The notes: generated by a model not told the origin, from the letters alone. A DNA stretch of 64,000 bases from Pelagibacterales bacterium SAG-MED29 (GCA_014653815.1 JACWDZ010000001.1:62001-126000); one strand, 5' to 3'. Shown: positions 52,018 to 59,707, counted from the first letter of the stretch. Translations and numbers: made by a program.

Positions 52018-52101
52018 TTATTTTCTCTTATTTCTTTTTCTAGCTCTTCTTTTTTTAGAGCCAATTTTCCTACGTCCTCTATGTTTTTTGGGATAACCCA
52101 T
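52018..52101 (-). CDS. Very basic 27-residue protein, ribosomal bTHX-like
   Basis: A tiny frame translated by hand: MGYPKKHRGRRKIG followed by SKKRRARKRNKRK, with 17 Arg/Lys and no acidic residue. A near-perfect GGAGG ribosome-binding site lies 7 bp before its ATG, unusually strong for this genome. The length (27) and the M-G start with R-R-K-I at positions 10-13 resemble the small ribosomal protein bTHX (MG...TRRGKI), and the Arg/Lys-rich tail also recalls the short AURKAIP1/COX24-like proteins. A ribosome- or RNA-binding role is inferred from composition; the family assignment is tentative. Confidence 0.6.
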   Translation of the reverse strand: MGYPKKHRGRRKIGSKKRRARKRNKRK

Positions 52102-52166
52102 ATTTTTGCCTCCTTTTATATATTTTGTTGTATAAAATTTATGTAAGTTCCAATTATACTTATTTT

Positions 52167-53357
52167 ATGAAAAAGTCTATAAGCACATTTTTAAAACATC
52201 CTACCAAAGATAATGCTAATAGATCAGCAAACCCTCCTGTAACAAGAGCATCCACTATACTTTTTAACTCGATGCAGGAACTTTTGCAGCATGAAAAAAA
52301 GATTAAGGATAATAAGAAAATTAGTTATTACAGCTATGGAAGATATGGAAGTTCAACAACAATAGAACTAGAAAATATACTTAAAGAATTGGAACAAGCT
52401 TATCATGTTTTTCTAACTGGAACTGGCTTTGGTGGTGTTGCGCTTGCAATTATGAGCTTATGTAGACCTGGTGATGAAATTTTAGTTTCAGATAATGTTT
52501 ATGGGCCAACTAAGGAAATATCAGAAGAACTTGTAAAAGAATTTAATATAAACGCTAAATTTTATGATCCTGACAGATTTGAAGACTTAAAAGACAAAAT
52601 TACCAAAAAAACTAAAATGATAATAGTAGAAAATCCTGGAAGTAATACTTTTGAATTTCAGGATCTATCTAAAATTGTAAGTCTAGCTAAAAGAAAAAAT
52701 ATTTTAACTTTTCTTGATAATACTTGGGGAACACCATTATATTTAAAGCCTCTTAAACTTGGGTTTGATTTATCTTTCACCTCAGCTACAAAATACTATT
52801 CTGGGCACTCTGATGCAATGGGAGGATCATTAGCAGTAAATAAAAAAGTTTTTAAAAAAGTAATGTTTTTTTATAAATTATCAGGTTATAGAATGTCAGC
52901 GGATGAAGCGTATCTAATTATCAGAGGTTTAAGAACTTTAGATGTAAGACTTCAAAAGCATTATGAAAATACCAAGATAGTTATTAATTTTTTAAAGAAA
53001 CAAAAAAAGATAAAAGAAATTCTTTATCCTTATAGGCCCTCATCTAAAAATTATAAATTGTGGAAAAAATATTATTCAGGAGCCAACGGTCTATTCTCTA
53101 TTGTAATCAAAAGTAGAAAAAAAACTTCTGTAATTAAATTTGTTAATTCTCTGCGATTATTTGGAATTGGTTACAGCTGGGGCGGTTTTGAAAGTCTAGT
53201 ACTTTTTCAAGACCTAAGAACTAACACTAAATATACTCAAACCAGACGATACTTTAGATTCGCTAAAGATGAATATATTGTTAGACTTCATATAGGGCTT
53301 GAGGATCCAATAGACTTGATAGAAGATTTAAAAAAATCTTTAAAACATATTAAATAA
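52167..53357 (+). CDS. metC: Cystathionine beta-lyase-like PLP enzyme (Cys/Met metabolism family)
   Basis: A 396-residue PLP enzyme of the Cys/Met metabolism family. SANPPVTRASTILFNSMQEL near residue 20 and SYYSYGRYGSSTTIELENIL near 54 match cystathionine beta-lyase, the fold-type I aldolase core has YGPTKEISEELVK near 113 and IIVENPGSNTFEFQDL near 154, and the PLP lysine is K209 in FTSATKYYSGHSDAMGG. The start is at the ATG 52167 (the open frame extends to 52125). It is followed directly by an MFS gene. It could cleave cystathionine or another C-S substrate. Confidence 0.88.
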   Translation: MKKSISTFLKHPTKDNANRSANPPVTRASTILFNSMQELLQHEKKIKDNKKISYYSYGRYGSSTTIELENILKELEQAYHVFLTGTGFGGVALAIMSLCRPGDEILVSDNVYGPTKEISEELVKEFNINAKFYDPDRFEDLKDKITKKTKMIIVENPGSNTFEFQDLSKIVSLAKRKNILTFLDNTWGTPLYLKPLKLGFDLSFTSATKYYSGHSDAMGGSLAVNKKVFKKVMFFYKLSGYRMSADEAYLIIRGLRTLDVRLQKHYENTKIVINFLKKQKKIKEILYPYRPSSKNYKLWKKYYSGANGLFSIVIKSRKKTSVIKFVNSLRLFGIGYSWGGFESLVLFQDLRTNTKYTQTRRYFRFAKDEYIVRLHIGLEDPIDLIEDLKKSLKHIK

Positions 53358-54577
53358 TGTCAGAAAAATTTATTAAAAATAGACTAACTCTTATTGTTTT
53401 AGTTTCTGCCTGTTTAGTAATTCTTATTTCTATGGGATTAAGGCAGACCTTTGGCTTATTTTTTCAAGTTTTCGAGGAAAATTTGGGTGTTACTAGAACT
53501 GAATTTGGATTGGCGATTGGAATTCAGATGATTTTTTGGGGAATGTTTGCTCCAATATTTGGATTATTAGCAGATAAGTTTGGGGGCAATAAAGCTGTTC
53601 TTGTAGGTTTTTTAATATTTGGTATTGGTATATACACATTATATTCTGGACCCAATACAGGAATTTTTTTTCAAATTAGTCTAGGTGTTTTGATTGGAAT
53701 TGCTCTTGGGGCTACAGCAATGAGCGTTCCAGTTTCAGAAGTTGGGAAACATTTTTCCAATGAAAAAAGAACTCTTGCCACTGGTATTGTCACAGCAGCA
53801 GCTTCAGTGGGTTATTTTTTAGCTCCACTATTTACAAAATATAGTCTTGGAAACGCTGGTTGGGAGCTAACTTTGAAATATTTTATGTATTTTATTTTGT
53901 TTGGACTTATTGCTTCATTGTTTCTTTTACCTAAAAAACAAGAACCTATCTTACAGACTAAAAAAAATCAGAATTTTATAGAGGCTTTAAGAGAAGCATT
54001 TTCTCATAGAGGTTATATTTTATTACTTGGTGGTTTTTTTGTTTGTGGTTTCCAAATAACTTTAGTTGGAACTCACATCCCAGGATATATGCAAGATAGA
54101 GGACTTGTCGGATGGCCAGCAACTATAATTTTAGCTCTTATTGGTTTATTTAATATAGTCGGGACTCTAGGTATGGGCTATCTTGGTACAAAATATAGTA
54201 AAAAAATTTTATTAAGCTTACTATATACATTCAGAGCGGTAATAATTGCTATTTTCATATTTTCTCCTCCATCTTTAGGCATGTCAATTTTCTTTGGAAT
54301 TACTTTTGGTATTCTTTGGCTTTCAACCGTGCCTCCAACAAACGGAATTGTTGCTCAGATATTTGGAACCAAATATTTAAGTTCATTGTTTGGAATTGTA
54401 TTTTTGAGTCATCAAGTCGGCTCATTTTTGGGAGCTTTCTTGGGTGGTTACTTTTATGATCTATATGGGTCCTATGATTATGCCTGGTATTTAGCAATTG
54501 CATTATCAGGATTTGCTGCTTTAGTTCACCTTCCTATAGATGAAAGGCCAATTGTCAGATCCCCGATAACATCTTGA
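53357..54577 (+). CDS. MFS permease, monocarboxylate/OFA-like
   Basis: A 406-residue MFS protein with twelve hydrophobic helices. MGLRQTFGLFFQVFEENLGVTRTEFGLAIG at residues 30-57 and FAPIFGLLADKFGGNKAVLVG near 68 (motif A-type loop) suggest the MCT/OFA subgroup that carries monocarboxylates or related acids. A cytoplasmic linker of about 20 residues separates the two six-helix bundles (PKKQEPILQTKKNQN). It overlaps the metC-like gene by one base and may export or import its product. Substrate is unknown. Confidence 0.88.
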   Translation: MSEKFIKNRLTLIVLVSACLVILISMGLRQTFGLFFQVFEENLGVTRTEFGLAIGIQMIFWGMFAPIFGLLADKFGGNKAVLVGFLIFGIGIYTLYSGPNTGIFFQISLGVLIGIALGATAMSVPVSEVGKHFSNEKRTLATGIVTAAASVGYFLAPLFTKYSLGNAGWELTLKYFMYFILFGLIASLFLLPKKQEPILQTKKNQNFIEALREAFSHRGYILLLGGFFVCGFQITLVGTHIPGYMQDRGLVGWPATIILALIGLFNIVGTLGMGYLGTKYSKKILLSLLYTFRAVIIAIFIFSPPSLGMSIFFGITFGILWLSTVPPTNGIVAQIFGTKYLSSLFGIVFLSHQVGSFLGAFLGGYFYDLYGSYDYAWYLAIALSGFAALVHLPIDERPIVRSPITS

Positions 54578-54714
54578 CTGTTTATAACTCAATTGAAAGT
54601 TGAAGTATGAGTCCGAAGATGAATCAAAACTGAATCAAAAGGTGAACATTTGTCATCATCTTGAAAGGAACTGTGGATAAGCATGCTTTTTTTGTTTTAA
54701 AAAAACAAGTTATT

Positions 54715-54738
54715 TTAATATTGTCCAACCAATATTAA
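54715..54738. promoter_or_regulatory. Perfect 9-bp inverted repeat before the CADD gene
   Basis: TTAATATTG (54715-54723), a 6-bp centre TCCAAC, then CAATATTAA (54730-54738), which are exact complements. It ends 13 bp before the CADD ATG at 54752, just ahead of the AAAGGAGC ribosome-binding site. The size and symmetry suit a dimeric repressor operator (GntR-like TTGTC...CAA core is faintly present), or a hairpin that affects translation. Confidence 0.55.
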
Positions 54739-54751
54739 CAAAGGAGCAAAA

Positions 54752-55423
54752 ATGTTTTCAAAAGAATTAGGCGAAAAGCTAGATCAATATCATTTATTAA
54801 AACATCCATTTTACCAAGTTTTTTGGAATGAAGGTAAATTGACAAGAGAAATTATTAAAGATTATGCTGAGCAATATTACCAACACGTAAAAGCATTTCC
54901 TAGATATATAAGTGCTACTCATTCGATATGTGAAGACATCGAAAAAAGAAAAATTCTTTTAGAGAATCTACAGGATGAAGAAAATAAAGATGGAGATCAT
55001 CCAAAATTATGGAAAAATTTTGCAAAAGCAATGGGAGCAGACGAAAACAAAATTGAAGATGTAAAACCTGAGTCTTTCACTAAAGAAATGATAGCTAATT
55101 TTTTTACTCAAGCCAGATCATCTTATGCTGAAGGATTAGCTTCTTTATACACTTATGAGAGACAAATTCCTGAAATAGCAGAAACAAAAATTCAAGGACT
55201 TAAAAAATTTTATGGAGTTAATTCCAAAGAAGGTCTTGAATTTTTTGAAGCCCATAAATCTGCAGATGTAGTTCATAGAGCTGAATGTGAAAAGCTTTTA
55301 GATGGATTATCTAAAGAAGAACAAGAAAAAGCAGAAAAAGCTTCTTTACTGACAGCAAAATTTCTTTGGAATTTTCTAAGTGGAATGACAGCTAAACATA
55401 AGCTTGAACAAGTAGCTGCTTAA
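54752..55423 (+). CDS. CADD/PqqC-like di-iron protein, probable p-aminobenzoate synthesis
   Basis: A 223-residue helical protein of the TenA/PqqC fold, closest in motif order to the Chlamydia CADD family, which makes p-aminobenzoate for folate. Y21 in KHPFYQVFW matches the CADD tyrosine reported as its own substrate. Metal-ligand positions fit: E76/E77 in LQDEENKDGDH, H83, and H168/D172 in EAHKSAD. YYQHVKAFPRYISATHS near 42 and ASLYTYERQIPEIAETKIQGL near 130 are further family blocks. It has its own upstream region with an operator-like palindrome. The pABA role is by family analogy. Confidence 0.85.
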   Translation: MFSKELGEKLDQYHLLKHPFYQVFWNEGKLTREIIKDYAEQYYQHVKAFPRYISATHSICEDIEKRKILLENLQDEENKDGDHPKLWKNFAKAMGADENKIEDVKPESFTKEMIANFFTQARSSYAEGLASLYTYERQIPEIAETKIQGLKKFYGVNSKEGLEFFEAHKSADVVHRAECEKLLDGLSKEEQEKAEKASLLTAKFLWNFLSGMTAKHKLEQVAA

Positions 55424-55445
55424 AGTTATTTCACTCTAACTATTA

Positions 55446-55826
55446 ATGAAGAACGATAATCACGTTTGGGATAATAAACTCCCTACGGCTCAAATGCTTG
55501 GTCGTTGGCAGCCTTGGCATGCAGGACACCAAAAACTTTTTGAAGAAATATTAAAAAAAACTGGTCAAGTTAATATTATGGTTCGTGATGTTAAAGGAGT
55601 TGATGATAATCCTTTTGATTTTGAAACAGTAAAAAAAAATATCTTCGAAGCATTGAAAGATTACAAAAATAGAGTTCAAGTTACTTTAGTTCCAAATATT
55701 ACTAACATTTGTTATGGGAGAGGCGTAGGTTATAAAATAGAAGAAATTGTTCTTGATGAAAAAACACAACAAATTTCAGCAACCAAGATAAGAGAACAGA
55801 TGAGAAAAGACGGAAAACTCAAATAG
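55446..55826 (+). CDS. Minimal HIGH-motif nucleotidyltransferase
   Basis: A 126-residue protein with the class I nucleotidyltransferase fold. MLGRWQPWHAGHQKLFEEI (17-35) carries the HxGH motif as WHAGH, and ISATKIREQMRKDG (110-123) matches the second signature ISxTxxR that contacts phosphate in PPAT, NMNAT and ATP sulfurylase. It is shorter than most members (150-250), so only the catalytic core is present. It sits between the CADD gene and aprMBA. The substrate is unknown; its nearest catalogued relatives are cytidylyl- or adenylyltransferase-like proteins. Confidence 0.75.
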   Translation: MKNDNHVWDNKLPTAQMLGRWQPWHAGHQKLFEEILKKTGQVNIMVRDVKGVDDNPFDFETVKKNIFEALKDYKNRVQVTLVPNITNICYGRGVGYKIEEIVLDEKTQQISATKIREQMRKDGKLK

Positions 55827-55843
55827 ATGCGAGCCGTTCTCAC

Positions 55844-55872
55844 TTGACCTGCCATTGAGTCAAATATATAAA
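55844..55872 (+). promoter_or_regulatory. Sigma70-like promoter of the apr operon
   Basis: TTGACC (55844-55849) and TATAAA (55867-55872) are separated by exactly 17 bp. An inverted repeat TTGAC/GTCAA (55844-55848, 55859-55863) overlaps the -35 box and spacer, a good place for a repressor. The expected leader is about 25 nt and ends in GAGGGA ahead of the aprM ATG at 55904. Confidence 0.65.
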
Positions 55873-55903
55873 ATATTCAAATTCGAGGGAGATAATTACA
55901 TTA

Positions 55904-56704
55904 ATGATTTATAACAATCCATTTTCGGAATTATCAGATTTTGTATCACCTATTGCAATGCAAGGATTTGTTATTGCTATGGTAGGATTGGTTATTCTTG
56001 GAACCTTGTTAGATATAATTCATAAAAAAAATGTAAAATATTTTTTTGAAAACGCAAAGAAAGCAAAAAAAAACGCAAAAATTCAACTTACAACAAGTCA
56101 AAAAACTTCAGTCATTTTAAAAACAGTTGCGTCTGATATTGCAACCACTTCAGAGCTAGGAAGAGGCAAAAGAAGAGCAGCTCATCTTCTTGGTATGTAC
56201 GGCACTATTTTATTTTGGATTGGATCAGTAATAATGATCTTTTGTTATACAAATCCATCTTCAGAGACACCATCTTTTTGGCCAATCATTTGGCATCTTG
56301 GTGCATTAATGACTGTCATAGGTGGAGGGTGGTTTTGGTTTTTTTTAAGAGTAGATGTTTATTCAGAAGCACAACCCTGGTATAGAATTATTAAAGCAGA
56401 TTTATTTGTATTGGCATTGGTTGCTTCTTCTTTAACTGGACTAATATGGTCTTATCTTCAATCTTTAAATTTAAATGATAGATGGGATGATAAAGTTTTT
56501 TTAGTTTTATTTATTGTATCAAACTTAGTTTTATTTGGAGGAGTATACTGGTCAAAATTTGCTCATATGTTTTACAAGCCAGGTGCAGCTATTCAAAAAA
56601 ACTTAGCGGAAGCAGACGGCTCTAGAGACAATTTGCCACCACCAGCTGATGCACCAGAGCAGTTTGGATTAGGTATAAAGAGAGAAGAACCGAAGCATTA
56701 TTAA
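55904..56704 (+). CDS. aprM: AprM, membrane anchor of adenylylsulfate reductase
   Basis: A 266-residue membrane protein with about five hydrophobic helices (about 20-37, 96-114, 128-148, 161-185 and 198-216), matching the QmoC/AprM-type anchor that links AprBA to the quinone pool. A basic cytoplasmic loop (KKNAKIQLTTSQKTSVILKT) lies near 58, and RRAAHLLGMYGTILFWIGS near 85 carries a conserved His. It is the first gene of the apr operon, preceded by the 55844 promoter. The call is supported by aprB and aprA directly after it. Confidence 0.88.
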   Translation: MIYNNPFSELSDFVSPIAMQGFVIAMVGLVILGTLLDIIHKKNVKYFFENAKKAKKNAKIQLTTSQKTSVILKTVASDIATTSELGRGKRRAAHLLGMYGTILFWIGSVIMIFCYTNPSSETPSFWPIIWHLGALMTVIGGGWFWFFLRVDVYSEAQPWYRIIKADLFVLALVASSLTGLIWSYLQSLNLNDRWDDKVFLVLFIVSNLVLFGGVYWSKFAHMFYKPGAAIQKNLAEADGSRDNLPPPADAPEQFGLGIKREEPKHY

Positions 56705-56744
56705 AAAATTTATGATAAAAAATTTAAAGGAAAAAAAATAAATT

Positions 56745-57215
56745 ATGTCAACTTTTGTATACATGACTCGTTGTGATGGCTGTGGGCATTGCGTAGATAT
56801 TTGTCCTTCTGACATAATGCATATTGATGAAACTATTCGAAGAGCAAAGAATATAGAGCCTAATTTTTGTTGGGAATGTTATTCTTGTGTTAAAGCTTGT
56901 CCAAATCACGCTATAGATGTTAGGGGTTATGCAGATTTTGCTCCAATGGGACACAGTGTAAGAGTTAGAAGAGAAGAGGAAAAAGGAACTATATCTTGGA
57001 AAATAAAATTTAGAAATGGAACAGAAAAGGATTTCGTGTCTCCTATTACTACAAAACCTTGGGGAAAATTTATTCCAAAACTTGCTGAAGGCGATACACC
57101 AAATCAAGGAGAAATAAAGTCTCAAATTTTATACAGAGAGCCAGAAAATTTAAATACAAAAAAAGAACTTCCAACCGTTAGCAAAGAATCTTTCAAAAAG
57201 GGAGTTTATTATTAA
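56745..57215 (+). CDS. aprB: Adenylylsulfate reductase beta subunit AprB
   Basis: The iron-sulfur subunit of APS reductase. The 156-residue protein starts with two ferredoxin-like [4Fe-4S] sites: CDGCGHCVDICP at residues 9-20 and CWECYSCVKACP at 42-53. The C-terminal tail (FVSPITTKPWGKFIPKLAEG) wraps around AprA in this family. It overlaps the aprA start by one base and lies 40 bp after aprM. In SAR11 AprBA is thought to run in the sulfite-oxidising direction (sulfite to APS), but the direction cannot be read from sequence. Confidence 0.95.
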   Translation: MSTFVYMTRCDGCGHCVDICPSDIMHIDETIRRAKNIEPNFCWECYSCVKACPNHAIDVRGYADFAPMGHSVRVRREEEKGTISWKIKFRNGTEKDFVSPITTKPWGKFIPKLAEGDTPNQGEIKSQILYREPENLNTKKELPTVSKESFKKGVYY

Positions 57216-59074
57216 TGGCTAAAATAAAAACACACATAGTAGAAAGTGATATTCTTATTGTTGGTGGAGGTATGGCAGGAACAGGAGCTACTTTTGAAGC
57301 CAGACATTGGGGTAGAGACTTAAAAATAGTTTGTGTAGAAAAAGCTAACATTGATCGTAGTGGTGCAGTAGCCCAAGGACTTTATGCAATTAACTGTTAC
57401 ATGGGAATGCAGTGGGATGAAAATCAACCTGAAGACCATGTTCGTTATGCAAGAAATGATTTAATGGGAATGGTGAGAGAAGATTTAGGTTATGACATGG
57501 CTCGTCATGTTGATTCCACAGTACATATGTTTGACGAGTGGGGCTTGCCAATGATGAAAAATGAAAAAACAGGAAGATACTTAAGAGAAGGTAAATGGCA
57601 GATTATGATTCATGGTGAAAGTTATAAGCCTATAGTTGCAGAAGCTGCTAGAAAATCTGCTGATAAGATTTACAATCGAATAATGATAACTCATTTATTG
57701 ATGGATAATGAAAAAGAAAACAGAATTGGTGGAGCAGTTGGATTTAATATGAGAACAGGAGATTATTATGTTTTTAAAGCTAAAACTGTAATAGTAGCTG
57801 CTGGTGGAGCCTCACATATTTTTAAACCTAGAGCAGTTGGTGAAGGAATGGGTAGAACTTGGTACGCTCCATGGAGCAACGGATCTGCTTACGCACTTCC
57901 TATAGCTGTTGGTGCAAAGATGACTCAAATGGAAAATAGAATTGTTTTATGCAGATTTAAAGACGGTTATGGTCCGGTAGGAGCTTACTTTTTACATCTA
58001 AAAACTTATACGCAAAATGCGAATGGTGAGAATTATGAAAAGAAATGGTACGATGATACTAAAAAAATGGTTGGTGAATATATAGATCATCACCCAACAC
58101 CAACTTGTTTGCGTAATCACGCATTTATACAAGAAGTAATGGCAGGCGGTGGTCCAATTCATATGGTTACAAAAGAAGCATTCCAAGATCCACATTTAGA
58201 AACTGTTGGTTGGGAAAATTTCTTAGGAATGACCGTAGGTCAAGCAGTGGTTTGGGCTTCACAAAATATAGATCCAAAGTATACAAACCCAGAATTAACT
58301 ACATCCGAACCTTATGTAATGGGATCTCATGCAACTTGTTCAGGAGCATGGGTAAGTGGCCCAGAAGATCTTTCTCCACCAGAATATTTCTGGGGTTATA
58401 ATAGAATGTTAACTGTCGAAGGTCTTTTTGGTGCAGGAGATACAGTAGGTGGAAGTGCTCACAAATTTTCATCAGGTTCATTCACTGAAGGACGCTTAGC
58501 CGCTAAAGCTGCCGTTAAATATATTGAAGATAAAAAAGCTGAAGGCATAAAAGTAGATTCAAAACAATATGAAGATCTTAAAGAAGTAATTTATAAACCT
58601 TTAGAGAATTATACGGTTGGGAGAAATGAAATAACTGGCGGAACTGTATCTCCAAGCTATATTTCTCCAATACAAGGACTTCAAAGACTTCAAAGAATAA
58701 TGGATGAATACGTTGGTGGTATAGCAACTAATTACATGACCAATGAAAATATGCTTAATAGAGGTTTAGAGCTTCTTAAATGGCTAGAAGAAGATTTAGA
58801 AAATGTTGGAGCCGAGGATTATCACCAATTAATGAGAGCTTGGGAATTAAAACACAGAACTATTACTTCTCAATGTGTAACTGAACATACAAAATTTAGA
58901 GAAGAAACACGTTGGCCAGGATATTATTATAGAGGGGATCATTTAAAACTTGATGATGAAAATTGGCATTGCTTAACAGTTTCAAGAAGAGATCCTAAAA
59001 CTAAAAAGTTCACTATGGAAAAAGTTCCTGTTTATCACATTGTAGACGACAAAAAGGAAAAGAAAGCTTCATAA
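57215..59074 (+). CDS. aprA: Adenylylsulfate reductase alpha subunit AprA
   Basis: The FAD-containing catalytic subunit of APS reductase, 619 residues. The N-terminal dinucleotide-binding motif is ILIVGGGMAGTGATFEARHWG near 13, followed by DRSGAVAQGLYAINCYMG near 48, AAGGASHIFKPRAVGEGMGRTWYAPWSNG near 194, MTQMENRIVLCRFKDGYGPVGAYFLHL near 236 and SHATCSGAWVSGPEDL near 372, all AprA blocks. It is close to the SAR11-type, oxidative lineage in length and motifs. The following hypothetical gene starts 6 bp after its stop. Expected co-substrate is AMP (plus sulfite) or APS. Confidence 0.96.
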   Translation: MAKIKTHIVESDILIVGGGMAGTGATFEARHWGRDLKIVCVEKANIDRSGAVAQGLYAINCYMGMQWDENQPEDHVRYARNDLMGMVREDLGYDMARHVDSTVHMFDEWGLPMMKNEKTGRYLREGKWQIMIHGESYKPIVAEAARKSADKIYNRIMITHLLMDNEKENRIGGAVGFNMRTGDYYVFKAKTVIVAAGGASHIFKPRAVGEGMGRTWYAPWSNGSAYALPIAVGAKMTQMENRIVLCRFKDGYGPVGAYFLHLKTYTQNANGENYEKKWYDDTKKMVGEYIDHHPTPTCLRNHAFIQEVMAGGGPIHMVTKEAFQDPHLETVGWENFLGMTVGQAVVWASQNIDPKYTNPELTTSEPYVMGSHATCSGAWVSGPEDLSPPEYFWGYNRMLTVEGLFGAGDTVGGSAHKFSSGSFTEGRLAAKAAVKYIEDKKAEGIKVDSKQYEDLKEVIYKPLENYTVGRNEITGGTVSPSYISPIQGLQRLQRIMDEYVGGIATNYMTNENMLNRGLELLKWLEEDLENVGAEDYHQLMRAWELKHRTITSQCVTEHTKFREETRWPGYYYRGDHLKLDDENWHCLTVSRRDPKTKKFTMEKVPVYHIVDDKKEKKAS

Positions 59075-59080
59075 ATTTTA

Positions 59081-59431
59081 ATGAAGTTTCTTGAAAAATC
59101 CGATAACGAGATTAAAGAAATAGCCCAACCCATTTGGGATAATCTAGTAAAAACCTCAAATATTAAAGACTATGGTGGCTTTACCAGAGATTTTTCATCT
59201 CAAATGCTTTACGGGGCAAATGAGGTAGAGCTAGGAAAACAATGGGCTAATAATAAATTACTAACTAGCCTTTCAGAAAAACAGGATTTTATTGGCTGTA
59301 TAAGACGAGCACAATACGTGACTGTTCTTTATAAACAAACTAGTAATACTATGCCTGGAGAGTTTCTTGGACGATTAGTTCTAGGAGTCGAAGATGGGGC
59401 AGTGAAAATATTTGGAGCAACTATCTACTAG
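59081..59431 (+). CDS. Hypothetical protein linked to apr
   Basis: A 116-residue soluble protein that I do not recognise. It starts 6 bp after aprA with no own promoter evident, so it is likely co-transcribed. Features: a charged N-terminal helix, KQWANNKLLTSLSEKQDFIGCIRRAQYVTVLYKQTSNTMPGEFLGRLVL spanning the middle and a C-terminal EDGAVKIFGATIY. There is one cysteine (CIRRAQ). Context suggests a role in the apr pathway, for instance assembly or regulation, but no domain supports it. Confidence 0.6.
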   Translation: MKFLEKSDNEIKEIAQPIWDNLVKTSNIKDYGGFTRDFSSQMLYGANEVELGKQWANNKLLTSLSEKQDFIGCIRRAQYVTVLYKQTSNTMPGEFLGRLVLGVEDGAVKIFGATIY

Positions 59432-59493
59432 GTGCGTCAAGTTGTCAAAATATAATTTTTTGAAAAATTATATTCTTGTGTTACACCAAATTA

Positions 59494-59628
59494 ATGTTCG
59501 CTGTTAATTTAAATCAAAAATTTAAAACTAAACTATCAAGCTTCTTAAATATAAAATTATTTCTTCAAATTGGTTTATTTGCATTTTGGGCTTTGATTCT
59601 TGCTGGTACCTTCATTAAGTTTTTTTAA
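59494..59628 (+). CDS. Small single-helix membrane protein, 44 residues
   Basis: Short frame translated by hand. It has a basic N-terminus (MFAVNLNQKFKTK) and one hydrophobic helix (LFLQIGLFAFWALILAGTF), ending IKFF. It lies alone in a 276-bp gap between the apr-linked gene and the TSUP gene, with an AT-rich hairpin (59450-59473) before it. No strong ribosome-binding site is seen. Its position next to the sulfite module suggests a membrane partner, which is inference. It may instead be non-coding sequence by chance. Confidence 0.42.
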   Translation: MFAVNLNQKFKTKLSSFLNIKLFLQIGLFAFWALILAGTFIKFF

Positions 59629-59707
59629 CTTAATATTCTCAAAAAAACTAAATTTTTAAGGCTTTTCTATTCATTGACATAGTTATATTAGAGGCATACT
59701 TAGGGGT

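Noticed and set aside
54604-54626. Hammerhead-ribozyme-like TATGAGTCCGAAGATGAA
   Set aside because: The matching stem II partner and the GAAA core are absent, so no catalytic fold can be drawn.
54672-54680. Perfect DnaA box TTATCCACA (minus strand), suggesting a replication origin
   Set aside because: A single box without AT-rich unwinding repeats, dnaA, or other origin genes; a 9-mer occurs by chance in 64 kb.
59450-59473. AT-only hairpin after the apr-linked gene as a terminator
   Set aside because: The 11-bp stem has no G or C pair and no following T-run beyond background; too weak to call.
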